DNA of 5,974 bases from an uncultured Ruminococcus sp. Lineage in GTDB: Bacteria; Bacillota; Clostridia; UBA1212; UBA1255. The stretch spans positions 1 to 5,974 of the forward strand of contig CACZOW010000184.1 in assembly GCA_902782885.1 (NCBI GenBank), read 5' to 3'. Position numbers and translations under genes: made by a program. Positions 1-5,525 of this stretch are shown here, piece by piece. Positions within the stretch are counted from its first letter, which is position 1. Every line of letters starts with the position of its first letter. A model generated the notes under the pieces. The model saw only the letters and a list, made by a program, of their open reading frames with translations, was not told where the DNA came from and searched no databases.

Positions 1-903
1 GATCTGGACTGCAAAGTGTATATGGTCAAAGTCTCATACGAGCAGAAGCCGCACCGCCGCGAAGTGATGCGCACCTACGGCGCGTCCGTGACGCCTTCGC
101 CTTCTGAGACCACCGCGGTCGGCCGCAAGATCCTGGAGGAATTCCCGGGCACTACCGGCAGCCTCGGCTGCGCGATCTCCGAAGCGGTGGAAGTCGCGGT
201 GTCGACGCCCGGCTACCGTTACGTGCTGGGCAGCGTGCTTAACCAGGTCCTGCTGCATCAAAGCATTATCGGACTTGAAGCGGAAGCCGCGCTCAATAAA
301 TACGGCATTAAGCCCGACATCATCATAGGCTGTGCGGGCGGCGGCTCCAACCTGGGCGGCCTGATCGCGCCGTTCATGCGCGACAAGATACAGGGCAAAC
401 TGGATTGCCGCATCGTAGCGGTGGAGCCCATGTCCTGTCCCAGCTTCACCCGCGGCAAATACGCGTACGATTTCTGCGATACAGGCAAAGTCTGCCCGCT
501 CGCCAAGATGTACACGCTGGGCAGCGGCTTCATTCCCGCGCCCAACCACGCGGGCGGTCTGAGATATCACGGAATGAGCTCCGTATTGTCCCAGCTGTAC
601 GATGACGGATTGATGGAAGCGGTATCCGTACCGCAGACAGAAGTGTTCAAGGCTGCGGAGCTGTTTGCCCGCACCGAGGGCACGCTGCCGGCACCGGAGA
701 GTTCCCACGCTATCAAAGTGGCGATCGACGAAGCGATCAAATGCCGTGAGACCGGCGAAGCGAAGGACATTCTGTTCGGACTTACCGGGACCGGTTATTT
801 TGACATGGTGGCTTACGAAAAATTCCACGACGGTGTGATGTCGGATTACAGACCTACCGACGAGGAACTGGCAAAGAGCCTTGCCACGCTGCCGAAAGTG
901 TGA
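1..903 (+). CDS. trpB: Tryptophan synthase beta chain, TrpB2-type (5' truncated by window)
   Basis: PLP-dependent enzyme that condenses indole with L-serine to give tryptophan in the cytoplasm. The reading frame is open from base 1 (residues DLDCK precede the first possible start codons), so the true start lies outside; 300 residues of a family usually around 450 are visible. Seen: the glycine-rich PLP-phosphate loop GCAGGGSNLGG (328-360), the TrpB2-like CPSFTRG block (about 436-456), NHAGGLRYHG (about 544-573), EGTLPAPESSHA (676-711) and LTGTGYFD near the C-terminus (781-804). The CPS-T-G and HAGGLRYHG blocks separate TrpB2 from classical TrpB1. The catalytic PLP lysine lies upstream of the window. 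No trpA or other trp gene follows; the next gene begins 34 nt downstream. TrpB2 proteins are often encoded apart from trpA and may salvage free indole (family knowledge). LTGTGYFD differs slightly from the LSGHGHFD form I recall as usual. Family call is firm; the in vivo role is inferred. Confidence 0.93.
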   Translation, partial: DLDCKVYMVKVSYEQKPHRREVMRTYGASVTPSPSETTAVGRKILEEFPGTTGSLGCAISEAVEVAVSTPGYRYVLGSVLNQVLLHQSIIGLEAEAALNKYGIKPDIIIGCAGGGSNLGGLIAPFMRDKIQGKLDCRIVAVEPMSCPSFTRGKYAYDFCDTGKVCPLAKMYTLGSGFIPAPNHAGGLRYHGMSSVLSQLYDDGLMEAVSVPQTEVFKAAELFARTEGTLPAPESSHAIKVAIDEAIKCRETGEAKDILFGLTGTGYFDMVAYEKFHDGVMSDYRPTDEELAKSLATLPKV

Positions 904-937
904 TCCGGGCGCTTAGTGCCGTAAACAGGAGCCTTTG

Positions 938-2011
938 ATGGCGAGAGAGGCAATTGACTGCAAAACAGGCAGAAACAGAGCGAAGACGGCCGCCGCGGTC
1001 ACAGCGCTGGCCGTGTTCGCTCTTTTGACGCTTCCGGCGGGAATCTATGAGCTGAGCCGGGGCGGCGGCGTGCTCAGAGGCGGCGCTCCGGCACTGGAGA
1101 AACCGGCGGCAACGCTCAAAAATTCCGTTTTATCCGGCATTTTTAACGTTTCCGGGAACCCGGACGTGATCGTCGGCAGAGACGGCTGGCTCTATTACGC
1201 TCCCACGCTGGCTGATTACCTGGAGGCAGGGACGATTGACGACGCAGGCTTCGTCGAACTCGGACGCCGGCTGGAGCTCCTGCGTGATTATTGCGAGGCT
1301 CGCGGCGCTGAATTTGTTTTCGTGTGCGTGCCCAACAAGAATACGGTGTATCCCGAGCATATGCCGCGTCTATACGGAAGCGGCGCCGGGGCGGGCGGCA
1401 ATCTGTCCCGGCTTCCCGGGCTGCTCCGCACCGCCGGCGTCAACGGTCCGGATCTCCGCACGCTGCTGGCATCCGCGCGGAACGGTTATTTTGCCGGCGG
1501 AGACCCGGAACTGTATTATAAGACAGACACGCACTGGAACGCCGCGGGTGCGGCGGTGTGCGCCGACTGGCTTGCGGCGGCGCTCGGCGGCAGCGGTACG
1601 CCGTATTCGGAATGCCCGGCGATAGGGCTGGCGAGTTTCGGAGGCGATCTGTACCGGCTGCTGTATCCGTACGGCGCTTCAAAACGGGTCGATACGGAGT
1701 ACGGTCCCGGCGTTTCAGCGGACGCGCCGCACTTTAAGTTCGACAAGCCTCCCGTATCGATGATGGATATGGATATCGTCACCGACAAACCGTCGGCGAA
1801 CGGCCGTCTGCTGGTGTTCCGGGATTCATTCGGTTCCGCGCTGGTGCCGCTCCTGTCCGAGCGCTTCGGGCACGTCAGGTATCTGCGGGGCGACGCGCCG
1901 TACGATTTCACCAAAGTCGAGAGCGAACAGCCGGACGCGGTGATATTAATTCTGGCCGAGCGCAATCTGCGCCGGCTTCTGGAGTGTGATTTCAATGGGG
2001 TCGATATCTGA
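938..2011 (+). CDS. AlgJ/AlgX-like (DHHW-type) membrane-anchored SGNH-fold protein
   Basis: A 357-residue protein beginning at ATG 938, preceded by AGGAG at 927-931; an in-frame TTG at 935 is less likely. Residues 18-36 form one hydrophobic segment, with basic residues before it, so the protein is probably a type II membrane protein or has an uncleaved signal anchor. The outer domain carries the marks of the AlgJ/AlgX/DHHW group: GRDGWLYY (80-87), VFVCVPNKNTVYPE (127-140), LYYKTDTHWN (192-201), RDSF (295-298) and a late ILAERNL (338-344). By analogy with AlgX the likely catalytic set is D197, H199 and S297. Relatives acetylate or deacetylate exported polysaccharides, usually with a DltB-like MBOAT acyltransferase that supplies the acyl group. 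No MBOAT gene is visible, so the substrate is unknown. Its last 17 nt overlap the start of the lipoprotein gene, implying coupled translation. Family call good; the reaction is inferred. Confidence 0.85.
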   Translation: MAREAIDCKTGRNRAKTAAAVTALAVFALLTLPAGIYELSRGGGVLRGGAPALEKPAATLKNSVLSGIFNVSGNPDVIVGRDGWLYYAPTLADYLEAGTIDDAGFVELGRRLELLRDYCEARGAEFVFVCVPNKNTVYPEHMPRLYGSGAGAGGNLSRLPGLLRTAGVNGPDLRTLLASARNGYFAGGDPELYYKTDTHWNAAGAAVCADWLAAALGGSGTPYSECPAIGLASFGGDLYRLLYPYGASKRVDTEYGPGVSADAPHFKFDKPPVSMMDMDIVTDKPSANGRLLVFRDSFGSALVPLLSERFGHVRYLRGDAPYDFTKVESEQPDAVILILAERNLRRLLECDFNGVDI

Positions 2012-2540
2012 CCGGAATACCGCTTACCGTTCCGGGCTGCGGACGGTCATTCGGACAATTACTGCGCTTTTGGTCTGTTCCGCGCTCCTGATATGTGCCT
2101 CGGGCTGCGGAAAGTCAAATAAACGCGCTCAGGAGGGCATAAAACTGGCGGACGGACGTACCTTGATGATCGGCGCGCCCCTGAACGAAACGCCGTTTGA
2201 AGGGCTCCTGGAGCGTCAGGAAAGCAACAGCTGCATCGGCAGCGGTACCGACGTGAATTACAGGTATGAGGATTTCAGCATCAACGCCTACCCGGACGGC
2301 AGCGGCGGCCATTTCGTCGGTATGATCAAGATCGAGGGCAGCGGCGTGGAAACCGTGAGCGGTCTCCGGAAGGGGATGTCCCGTGCCGATGCGGAAAAGC
2401 AGTGCGACTGCGAATATTCCGCCGAGATGGGAGCGCTCGTATACGCGCCGAAAGGCGGGGGAGCCGTGTTGTCCGCGTTTCTGGACCGCGAGGGCAGCAT
2501 CGACTGGATCGTTATCGTTTACGAAAGTCCGGGCAATTGA
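1995..2540 (+). CDS. Hypothetical secreted lipoprotein
   Basis: A 181-residue protein when started at ATG 1995, with GGAG at 1981-1984 inside the preceding gene. A GTG at 1986 is in frame but sits too close to that ribosome site. The N-terminus has basic residues, a hydrophobic stretch (about residues 20-33) and the lipobox ASGC, with Cys38 the predicted lipidated residue, so it should be anchored on the outer face of the membrane. After a short charged linker the mature part is beta-rich and may hold two segments. The second (from about residue 120) begins GLRKGMSRADAEK, which loosely recalls the 'G-x-S-x-x-D' helix of BamE/SmpA-like small folds. Cys80, Cys137 and Cys139 are further cysteines. 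I do not recognise a specific family. The 17-nt overlap with the AlgJ-like gene suggests a linked role at the cell envelope, which is an inference. The gene is convincing; its function is unknown. Confidence 0.82.
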   Translation: MGSISDRNTAYRSGLRTVIRTITALLVCSALLICASGCGKSNKRAQEGIKLADGRTLMIGAPLNETPFEGLLERQESNSCIGSGTDVNYRYEDFSINAYPDGSGGHFVGMIKIEGSGVETVSGLRKGMSRADAEKQCDCEYSAEMGALVYAPKGGGAVLSAFLDREGSIDWIVIVYESPGN

Positions 2541-2579
2541 CGGTCATCCGTATTATTATTTCGGATCCGGGAGGGAAGT

Positions 2580-2885
2580 ATGAACCGGGAGACAATTGAC
2601 AGAATACGCAAATTCACCGAAGACCGCGACTGGGATCAGTTCCATACGCCCGCCAATCTGGCGAAATCTATCTCCATCGAAGCTTCCGAACTGCTGGAGT
2701 GTTTTCAGTGGAGCGACGAGAATTACGATATTGACCACGTGAAAGAAGAACTGGCCGACGTGCTGGTATACTGCCGGAACCTGCTGGATAAGCTCGGGCT
2801 GGACGAGGACGAGATCGTCAACGCCAAAATGGCCAAAAACGAAGCAAAGTATCCGGTCGAAAAAGCCAAAGGCCGGGCGGACTAA
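2580..2885 (+). CDS. MazG-like nucleotide pyrophosphohydrolase (dCTPase/RS21-C6-like)
   Basis: A 101-residue all-helical protein that probably hydrolyses non-canonical or surplus (d)NTPs to the monophosphate and pyrophosphate in the cytoplasm, a house-cleaning role. The MazG metal-binding pattern is complete: EASE (E34, E37) and, 19 residues later, EELAD (E57, D60), matching ExxE...ExxD. The C-terminal NAKMAKNEAKYPVEKAKGRA is typical of the short single-domain branch (DCTPP1/RS21-C6-like) and includes the conserved KYP. Length fits that branch, well short of two-domain MazG (about 260). The start at ATG 2580 has GGGAGG at 2569-2574, five bases upstream. The gap to the lipoprotein gene is 39 nt with no terminator, so it may be read from the same transcript. 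Exact nucleotide preference cannot be told from sequence. Confidence 0.93.
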   Translation: MNRETIDRIRKFTEDRDWDQFHTPANLAKSISIEASELLECFQWSDENYDIDHVKEELADVLVYCRNLLDKLGLDEDEIVNAKMAKNEAKYPVEKAKGRAD

Positions 2886-2917
2886 TATGACAAGCTGAGC
2901 GGCCGGGGCGGCTGGGA

Positions 2918-2946
2918 TTGACAGCGTACAAAGCTTTTATTATAAT
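2918..2946 (+). promoter_or_regulatory. Sigma-A/sigma-70 promoter, perfect consensus
   Basis: TTGACA at 2918-2923, a 17-nt spacer and TATAAT at 2941-2946, matching the consensus in both boxes and in spacing. Transcription would start near 2953, leaving a 5' UTR of about 43 nt before the surface-protein ATG at 2996. It lies just after the MazG-like gene (stop at 2885) and so separates that gene group from the surface-protein gene. Confidence 0.88.
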
Positions 2947-2995
2947 CAATAAGGAAAATACGGCAGATCCGATTGCCGCAACAGGAGGAAATAAT

Positions 2996-4063
2996 ATGAA
3001 AAAGTACTTATGCATTGCCCTTTGCGTACTGCTTTGCATGGCGCTGGCTGTACCCGCGTTCGCCGAGAGCCACGCAAAATCCCTCGAAGGCGCGAAACTG
3101 ACCGAATCGTTCTCGGATGACTTCGAAGAAGATCTTGACACCGGCATCTGGGAACCGGTAATGGCGGTCCACACGGAAGACGGTTTTATGTACCTTGGTA
3201 AAGGCGAAGGCGGCTGGATCCAGGCAGGTTACGCTGTATACGCGTACACGGATCTGGATGACGGCGATTCCTATGTGATCGAATTTGATTTCACTTCCAA
3301 TTATTCCGACTGCTATTTCGGCGTGGGTATCCGCTCTCCCGAGGGCACCGGCGCGAATAATAACAACGGCGGCCGATTCGGCGTTCCCGCCGCATCTGAG
3401 ACCGGTTCCGGACTCTCTTTCGACCTGGGCATCAAACCCAAGCCCAATTTTATCGGCGTCTGCCTTAACAACGGCACTGAGTACGGTGACGCGGCGCAGT
3501 TCCTGGTTGCGTTCCCGGATGGCTACGACGGCAAATCCGGCCACGTCAAGATCGTTGACACCGTAGACAAAGTTACTCTCTACATCAACGACATCGAAGT
3601 CGTAACTCTTGAACTGAGCGAGCTGGACTTTGACGTATTCAATAAGGTCGTCGCATACGACGCTGCCGGCGAAGTACTGTTCGAAGGTCCCTGCGAACTT
3701 ACCTCTGTCAACGAAAGATTTAATTTCTATCAGAGAAACAACATTTACGGCGTCGATAACTTCAAGATCAGCGCGCTCACTTTCCCGGGCGAGAAACCTA
3801 CCGAAGCGCCTGCCACCGAAGTTCCGCCCACGGAAGCTCCCACCGAAGCGCCCGCCGTTACCGACGCGCCCGCCGTTACCGACGCGCCTGCCGTGACCGA
3901 AGCTCCGAAGACTACCGACGCGCCCAAGGACAATGATAACAAGAACACCGACGACGCGAAAAAGAAGAACGCGTGGCTCGTGCCCGTGATCATCGGCTGC
4001 GCGGTGGTCGTTGCCGCCGTGGTCATCGCCGTGATCGCCGCGTCCAAAAAGAAGAAAAAATAA
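2996..4063 (+). CDS. Exported surface protein: lectin-like ectodomain, PT-rich stalk, C-terminal TM anchor
   Basis: A 355-residue protein. ATG 2996 is chosen because AGGAGGAA sits at 2983-2990 and a classic signal peptide follows (MKK, hydrophobic core, AFA with cleavage near residues 23/24). The longer frame from TTG 2918 would start in the promoter -35 box. Residues about 35-262 form a beta-rich domain opening with FSDDFEEDLDTGIWEP and closing with NNIYGVDNFKI, a pattern typical of concanavalin A-like/LamG or DUF1080-type sugar-binding folds. No catalytic residues can be assigned. Residues about 266-310 are a Pro/Thr/Glu/Ala stalk including three copies of APAVTD/E. Residues 326-349 are a membrane helix, followed by KKKKK at the very end. 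No LPXTG motif precedes the helix, so it should stay membrane-anchored with the domain outside. It has its own strong promoter and no convincing + strand terminator after it. A role in carbohydrate binding or adhesion is inferred only from the fold. Confidence 0.87.
   Translation: MKKYLCIALCVLLCMALAVPAFAESHAKSLEGAKLTESFSDDFEEDLDTGIWEPVMAVHTEDGFMYLGKGEGGWIQAGYAVYAYTDLDDGDSYVIEFDFTSNYSDCYFGVGIRSPEGTGANNNNGGRFGVPAASETGSGLSFDLGIKPKPNFIGVCLNNGTEYGDAAQFLVAFPDGYDGKSGHVKIVDTVDKVTLYINDIEVVTLELSELDFDVFNKVVAYDAAGEVLFEGPCELTSVNERFNFYQRNNIYGVDNFKISALTFPGEKPTEAPATEVPPTEAPTEAPAVTDAPAVTDAPAVTEAPKTTDAPKDNDNKNTDDAKKKNAWLVPVIIGCAVVVAAVVIAVIAASKKKKK
3848..3901 (+). repeat. 18-bp tandem repeat, three copies, in stalk coding region
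   Basis: Copies at 3848-3865, 3866-3883 and 3884-3901, starting GCGCCCGCCGTTACCGAC. The first two are identical; the third differs at three positions. They encode APAVTD, APAVTD and APAVTE. Less regular PTEAP units lie just upstream (about 3800-3847). Such in-frame repeats commonly vary in number between strains and so change stalk length. Confidence 0.9.
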
Positions 4064-4094
4064 TACGAAAATTTGAGTTTTCCTCAAAAAAGTG

Positions 4095-4124
4095 TTGACA
4101 ACGCGCGTCCGGATGTGGTATCAT
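4095..4124 (+). promoter_or_regulatory. Promoter of the infC-rpmI-rplT operon
   Basis: TTGACA at 4095-4100, an 18-nt spacer and TATCAT at 4119-4124, with an extended -10 TGG at 4116-4118. Predicted transcription start is near 4131, about 150 nt before infC, which leaves room for the structured leader. Confidence 0.82.
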
Positions 4125-4130
4125 GCGCCC

Positions 4131-4282
4131 TGCGGGTCAAGTAGAAGTGTTCGCTTCTCACCTCGCGGGACGCACGCGCCCCCGGGTAACGCATTGATAC
4201 AGGCCGGAAGGTCTATGTGTTTCAGTGTATTCAGCGAACCGATCTTGCTCGGTTCGCTATTTTTATTGCGGAGGTGTCTGCT
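4131..4282 (+). promoter_or_regulatory. infC-operon leader, probable L20-responsive attenuator
   Basis: Structured 5' UTR of about 150 nt. Seen in order: a hairpin with arms AGAAG (4143-4147) and CTTCT (4154-4158); a second element in which CGCG (4164-4167) can pair with CGCG (4175-4178), enclosed by ACCT (4160-4163) with GGGT (4184-4187); a region containing GATACAGG (4196-4203); and an intrinsic terminator just before the ribosome site. GTTCGCT (4149-4155), covering the first hairpin's loop and part of its 3' arm, is the exact complement of AGCGAAC (4233-4239) in the terminator's 5' arm, so an alternative antiterminator or pseudoknot can form. In Bacillus subtilis bL20 represses its own infC operon by premature termination in the leader. 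Position, gene content and layout match that system. Assignment to the Rfam L20 leader family is from context and remembered motif resemblance, not from a covariance search. Confidence 0.75.
4233..4264 (+). terminator. Intrinsic terminator (attenuator) in the infC leader
   Basis: Perfect 10-bp stem AGCGAACCGA (4233-4242) with TCGGTTCGCT (4249-4258), six-base loop TCTTGC, followed by A and five T's (4260-4264). It ends six bases before the infC ribosome site, so it must act as a conditional attenuator of the operon rather than as the end of an upstream gene, whose stop lies 170 nt away and before the operon promoter. Confidence 0.88.
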
Positions 4283-4285
4283 ATT
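4270..4285 (+). promoter_or_regulatory. infC ribosome binding site and AUU start codon
   Basis: GGAGGT at 4270-4275, a seven-base spacer, then ATT at 4283-4285 where homology to IF3 begins (NKDGLLINEE follows). No ATG or TTG in the infC frame lies nearby. The only near alternative, GTG at 4274, overlaps the Shine-Dalgarno itself. AUU is the known, discriminated start of infC in Escherichia coli and other bacteria. Confidence 0.85.
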
Positions 4286-4792
4286 AACAAAGACGGTTTA
4301 CTGATCAATGAAGAGATTCGCGAGAAAGAGCTGCGTCTTATTGACGAAAACGGCAGTGTGCTCGGTATAATGTCTGCGCGGGAAGCACAGCTCATTGCCA
4401 ACGAGCGCGAAACGGACCTGGTCCTGATCGCTCCCAACGCCGTCCCGCCCGTGTGCAAACTTATGGACTATAAAAAGTTCGTATTTGACCAGGCGAAGAA
4501 GGAGCGCGAGGCGCGTAAGAATCAGAAGGTCGTTGACATCAAGGAAGTCCGGCTGACGGTCGGCATCGGCGATCACGACTTCAACGTCAAACTCAGGAGC
4601 GCGCAGAAGTTCCTGGAAGACGGTGATAAAGTCAAAGTCACGGTGCGCTTCGGCGGACGTGAAATGAAATACACCAACGAAGGTGAGATCCTCATCGATA
4701 AGATGGCCGAGGGCCTGAAAGAGTACGGCACGATGGACAAGCGCCCCAAACTCGAAGGCAAACGCATGTCAGCCCTCATTAATCCAAAATAA
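4283..4792 (+). CDS. infC: Translation initiation factor IF-3
   Basis: A 169-residue cytoplasmic factor that binds the 30S subunit, blocks premature 50S joining and checks the start codon-initiator tRNA pairing. The N-domain has INEEIREKELRLIDENGSVLGIM (residues 8-30) and the family signature around PPVCKLMDYKKF (55-66; the middle residue is K where Escherichia coli has G). A lysine/arginine-rich helical linker (about 67-85) follows, and the C-domain begins with DIKEVRL (85-91) and contains VTVRFGGREM (119-128). Length is normal. It starts with ATT at 4283 behind GGAGGT. IF3 rejects AUU starts, so its own AUU gives negative feedback on translation, known in Escherichia coli and inferred here. 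First gene of infC-rpmI-rplT, under the leader attenuator. Confidence 0.97.
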   Translation: MNKDGLLINEEIREKELRLIDENGSVLGIMSAREAQLIANERETDLVLIAPNAVPPVCKLMDYKKFVFDQAKKEREARKNQKVVDIKEVRLTVGIGDHDFNVKLRSAQKFLEDGDKVKVTVRFGGREMKYTNEGEILIDKMAEGLKEYGTMDKRPKLEGKRMSALINPK

Positions 4793-4805
4793 AACTGATC
4801 AGTTT
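4792..4805. repeat. 14-bp perfect palindrome between infC and rpmI
   Basis: AAACTGATCAGTTT overlaps the last base of the infC stop codon. As RNA it could form a five-bp AT-rich hairpin with loop GATC. Two further GATC sites follow within 20 nt (4819-4822 region). It is too weak and lacks the T tract for a terminator. The rest of the 71-nt infC-rpmI gap shows no clear structure apart from the rpmI ribosome site. Confidence 0.45.
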
Positions 4806-4863
4806 ATTTGATCTTGATCCATGCAGAACACACAACGGATGATACGAAAGGAAATGATCGAAA

Positions 4864-5064
4864 ATGCCGAAAGTAAAGACACACAGCGCTACTAAAAAAA
4901 GATTCAGACTGAGCGCTAACGGTAAAGTAAAAATGAGCCACGCCTGCAGACGTCACAGACTGGTAACCAAACCCCGCAAAGCCAAGAAGGGCCACAAGAT
5001 CGGTGTGTACGCATCTGACGCAAATGCCGCTACCGTGAAGAAAATGATGCCCTACGCGAAGTAA
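4864..5064 (+). CDS. rpmI: 50S ribosomal protein bL35
   Basis: A 66-residue, strongly basic protein of the large ribosomal subunit. It opens with the family signature MPKVKTHSATKKRFRLSANGK and continues with SHACRRHRL; the end VKKMMPYAK matches the usual bL35 C-terminus (…LPYA-type). Length is standard. The ribosome site is a modest AGGA at 4849-4852, eleven bases before the ATG. It is the middle gene of the infC operon; the gap to rplT is only 18 nt and holds the rplT ribosome site. The Cys at residue 28, where many homologues have Phe, is a minor local variation. Confidence 0.97.
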   Translation: MPKVKTHSATKKRFRLSANGKVKMSHACRRHRLVTKPRKAKKGHKIGVYASDANAATVKKMMPYAK

Positions 5065-5082
5065 GAGAAGGAGGTAGTTACA

Positions 5083-5430
5083 ATGTCTAGAGTCAAGAAT
5101 TCCGTTGCCACCAGAGCAAGACGCAAGAGAACTCTCAAGCTGGCCAAAGGCTATTTCGGCAGAAAGAGCACCGTTTTCAAGACCGCTAATCAGGCTGTCA
5201 TCAAGTCAGCGATGTACGCATACCGCGACAGAAGACAGAACAAGCGCAATTTCAGAAAACTCTGGATCATCCGCATCAACGCTGCCGCCAGAGAGAACGG
5301 TATGTCCTACAGCACGTTCATGCACGCGCTCAAAGAGCACAATATCGCCCTGGACAGAAAAGTTCTGGCCGATATGGCAGTCACCGATAAAGCCGGTTTC
5401 GCCAAATTGGTGGAGCAGGTAAAGGCCTGA
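5083..5430 (+). CDS. rplT: 50S ribosomal protein bL20
   Basis: A 115-residue basic protein (family about 115-120) needed early in 50S assembly through binding 23S rRNA, and the repressor of its own operon in bacteria studied. Seen: the basic N-terminal extension MSRVKNSVATRARRKRTLKLAKGYFGRKS (split here as residues 1-15 and 16-29), the conserved QAVIKSAMYAYRDRRQNKR (37-55), FRKLWIIRINAAARENGMSY (57-76) and DRKVLADMAV (91-100). ATG 5083 has a near-ideal AAGGAGGT at 5068-5075. As last gene of the operon it is the probable ligand of the upstream leader, an inference from Bacillus subtilis. A hairpin follows about 20 nt after the stop. Confidence 0.97.
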   Translation: MSRVKNSVATRARRKRTLKLAKGYFGRKSTVFKTANQAVIKSAMYAYRDRRQNKRNFRKLWIIRINAAARENGMSYSTFMHALKEHNIALDRKVLADMAVTDKAGFAKLVEQVKA

Positions 5431-5451
5431 TAACTATATCATCAATAAGTG

Positions 5452-5493
5452 CGCTTCGGGAACGCTTCGATGCCGGTCCCGGAGCGTTTATTT
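5452..5493 (+). terminator. Candidate intrinsic terminator after rplT
   Basis: Ten-bp stem CGCTTCGGGA (5452-5461) with TCCCGGAGCG (5477-5486), one T-G wobble, loop of 15 nt, followed by TTTATTT (5487-5493). The position after the operon's last stop is right, but the T tract is broken and the loop is long, so termination may be partial with read-through into the methyltransferase gene. Confidence 0.6.
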
Positions 5494-5495
5494 CG

Positions 5496-5512
5496 GCCGG
5501 AAAACGTCCGGC
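5496..5512. other. Second GC-rich hairpin before the methyltransferase gene
   Basis: GCCGGA (5496-5501) pairs with TCCGGC (5507-5512) around loop AAACG. No T tract follows on the + strand, so it is not itself a terminator. It lies 13 nt before the ATG at 5526 and could affect ribosome access or stabilise the operon's RNA 3' end. No clear promoter was found in 5431-5525. Confidence 0.4.
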
Positions 5513-5525
5513 GCGGATTTGAACG

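Noticed and set aside
34..828. Long open frame (264 codons) on the minus strand opposite trpB2
   Set aside because: Its product is rich in Arg, His and Ala with no family resemblance. It is a GC-skewed shadow of a well-supported + strand gene.
908..920. Hairpin GGCGC/GTGCC just after trpB2 as a terminator
   Set aside because: Five-bp stem with one wobble and a three-base loop, no T tract, and the next gene's ribosome site directly after it.
2918..2995. Longer N-terminus for the surface protein starting at TTG 2918
   Set aside because: It would start in the promoter -35 box and bury the signal peptide behind 26 residues; ATG 2996 has an excellent ribosome site.
3008..4087. 359-codon minus-strand frame opposite the surface-protein gene
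   Set aside because: It mirrors the stalk repeat and lysine tail as low-complexity sequence, with no plausible domain. The + strand gene has a signal peptide, ribosome site and promoter.
4072..4090. Hairpin TTTGAG/CTCAAA after the surface-protein gene as a + strand terminator
   Set aside because: A six-bp AT-rich stem followed by A's, not T's, on the + strand. It would fit a minus-strand terminator, but no minus-strand gene exists to use it.
4092..4304. Small frame across the infC leader, including ATG 4215 with GGAAGG just upstream (29 Leu-rich codons crossing the terminator)
   Set aside because: A leader peptide was considered because translation would disrupt the terminator. The ribosome site is only about four bases from the ATG, the frame runs into infC out of phase, and the leucine richness may come from the hairpin sequence. 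Too weak to call.
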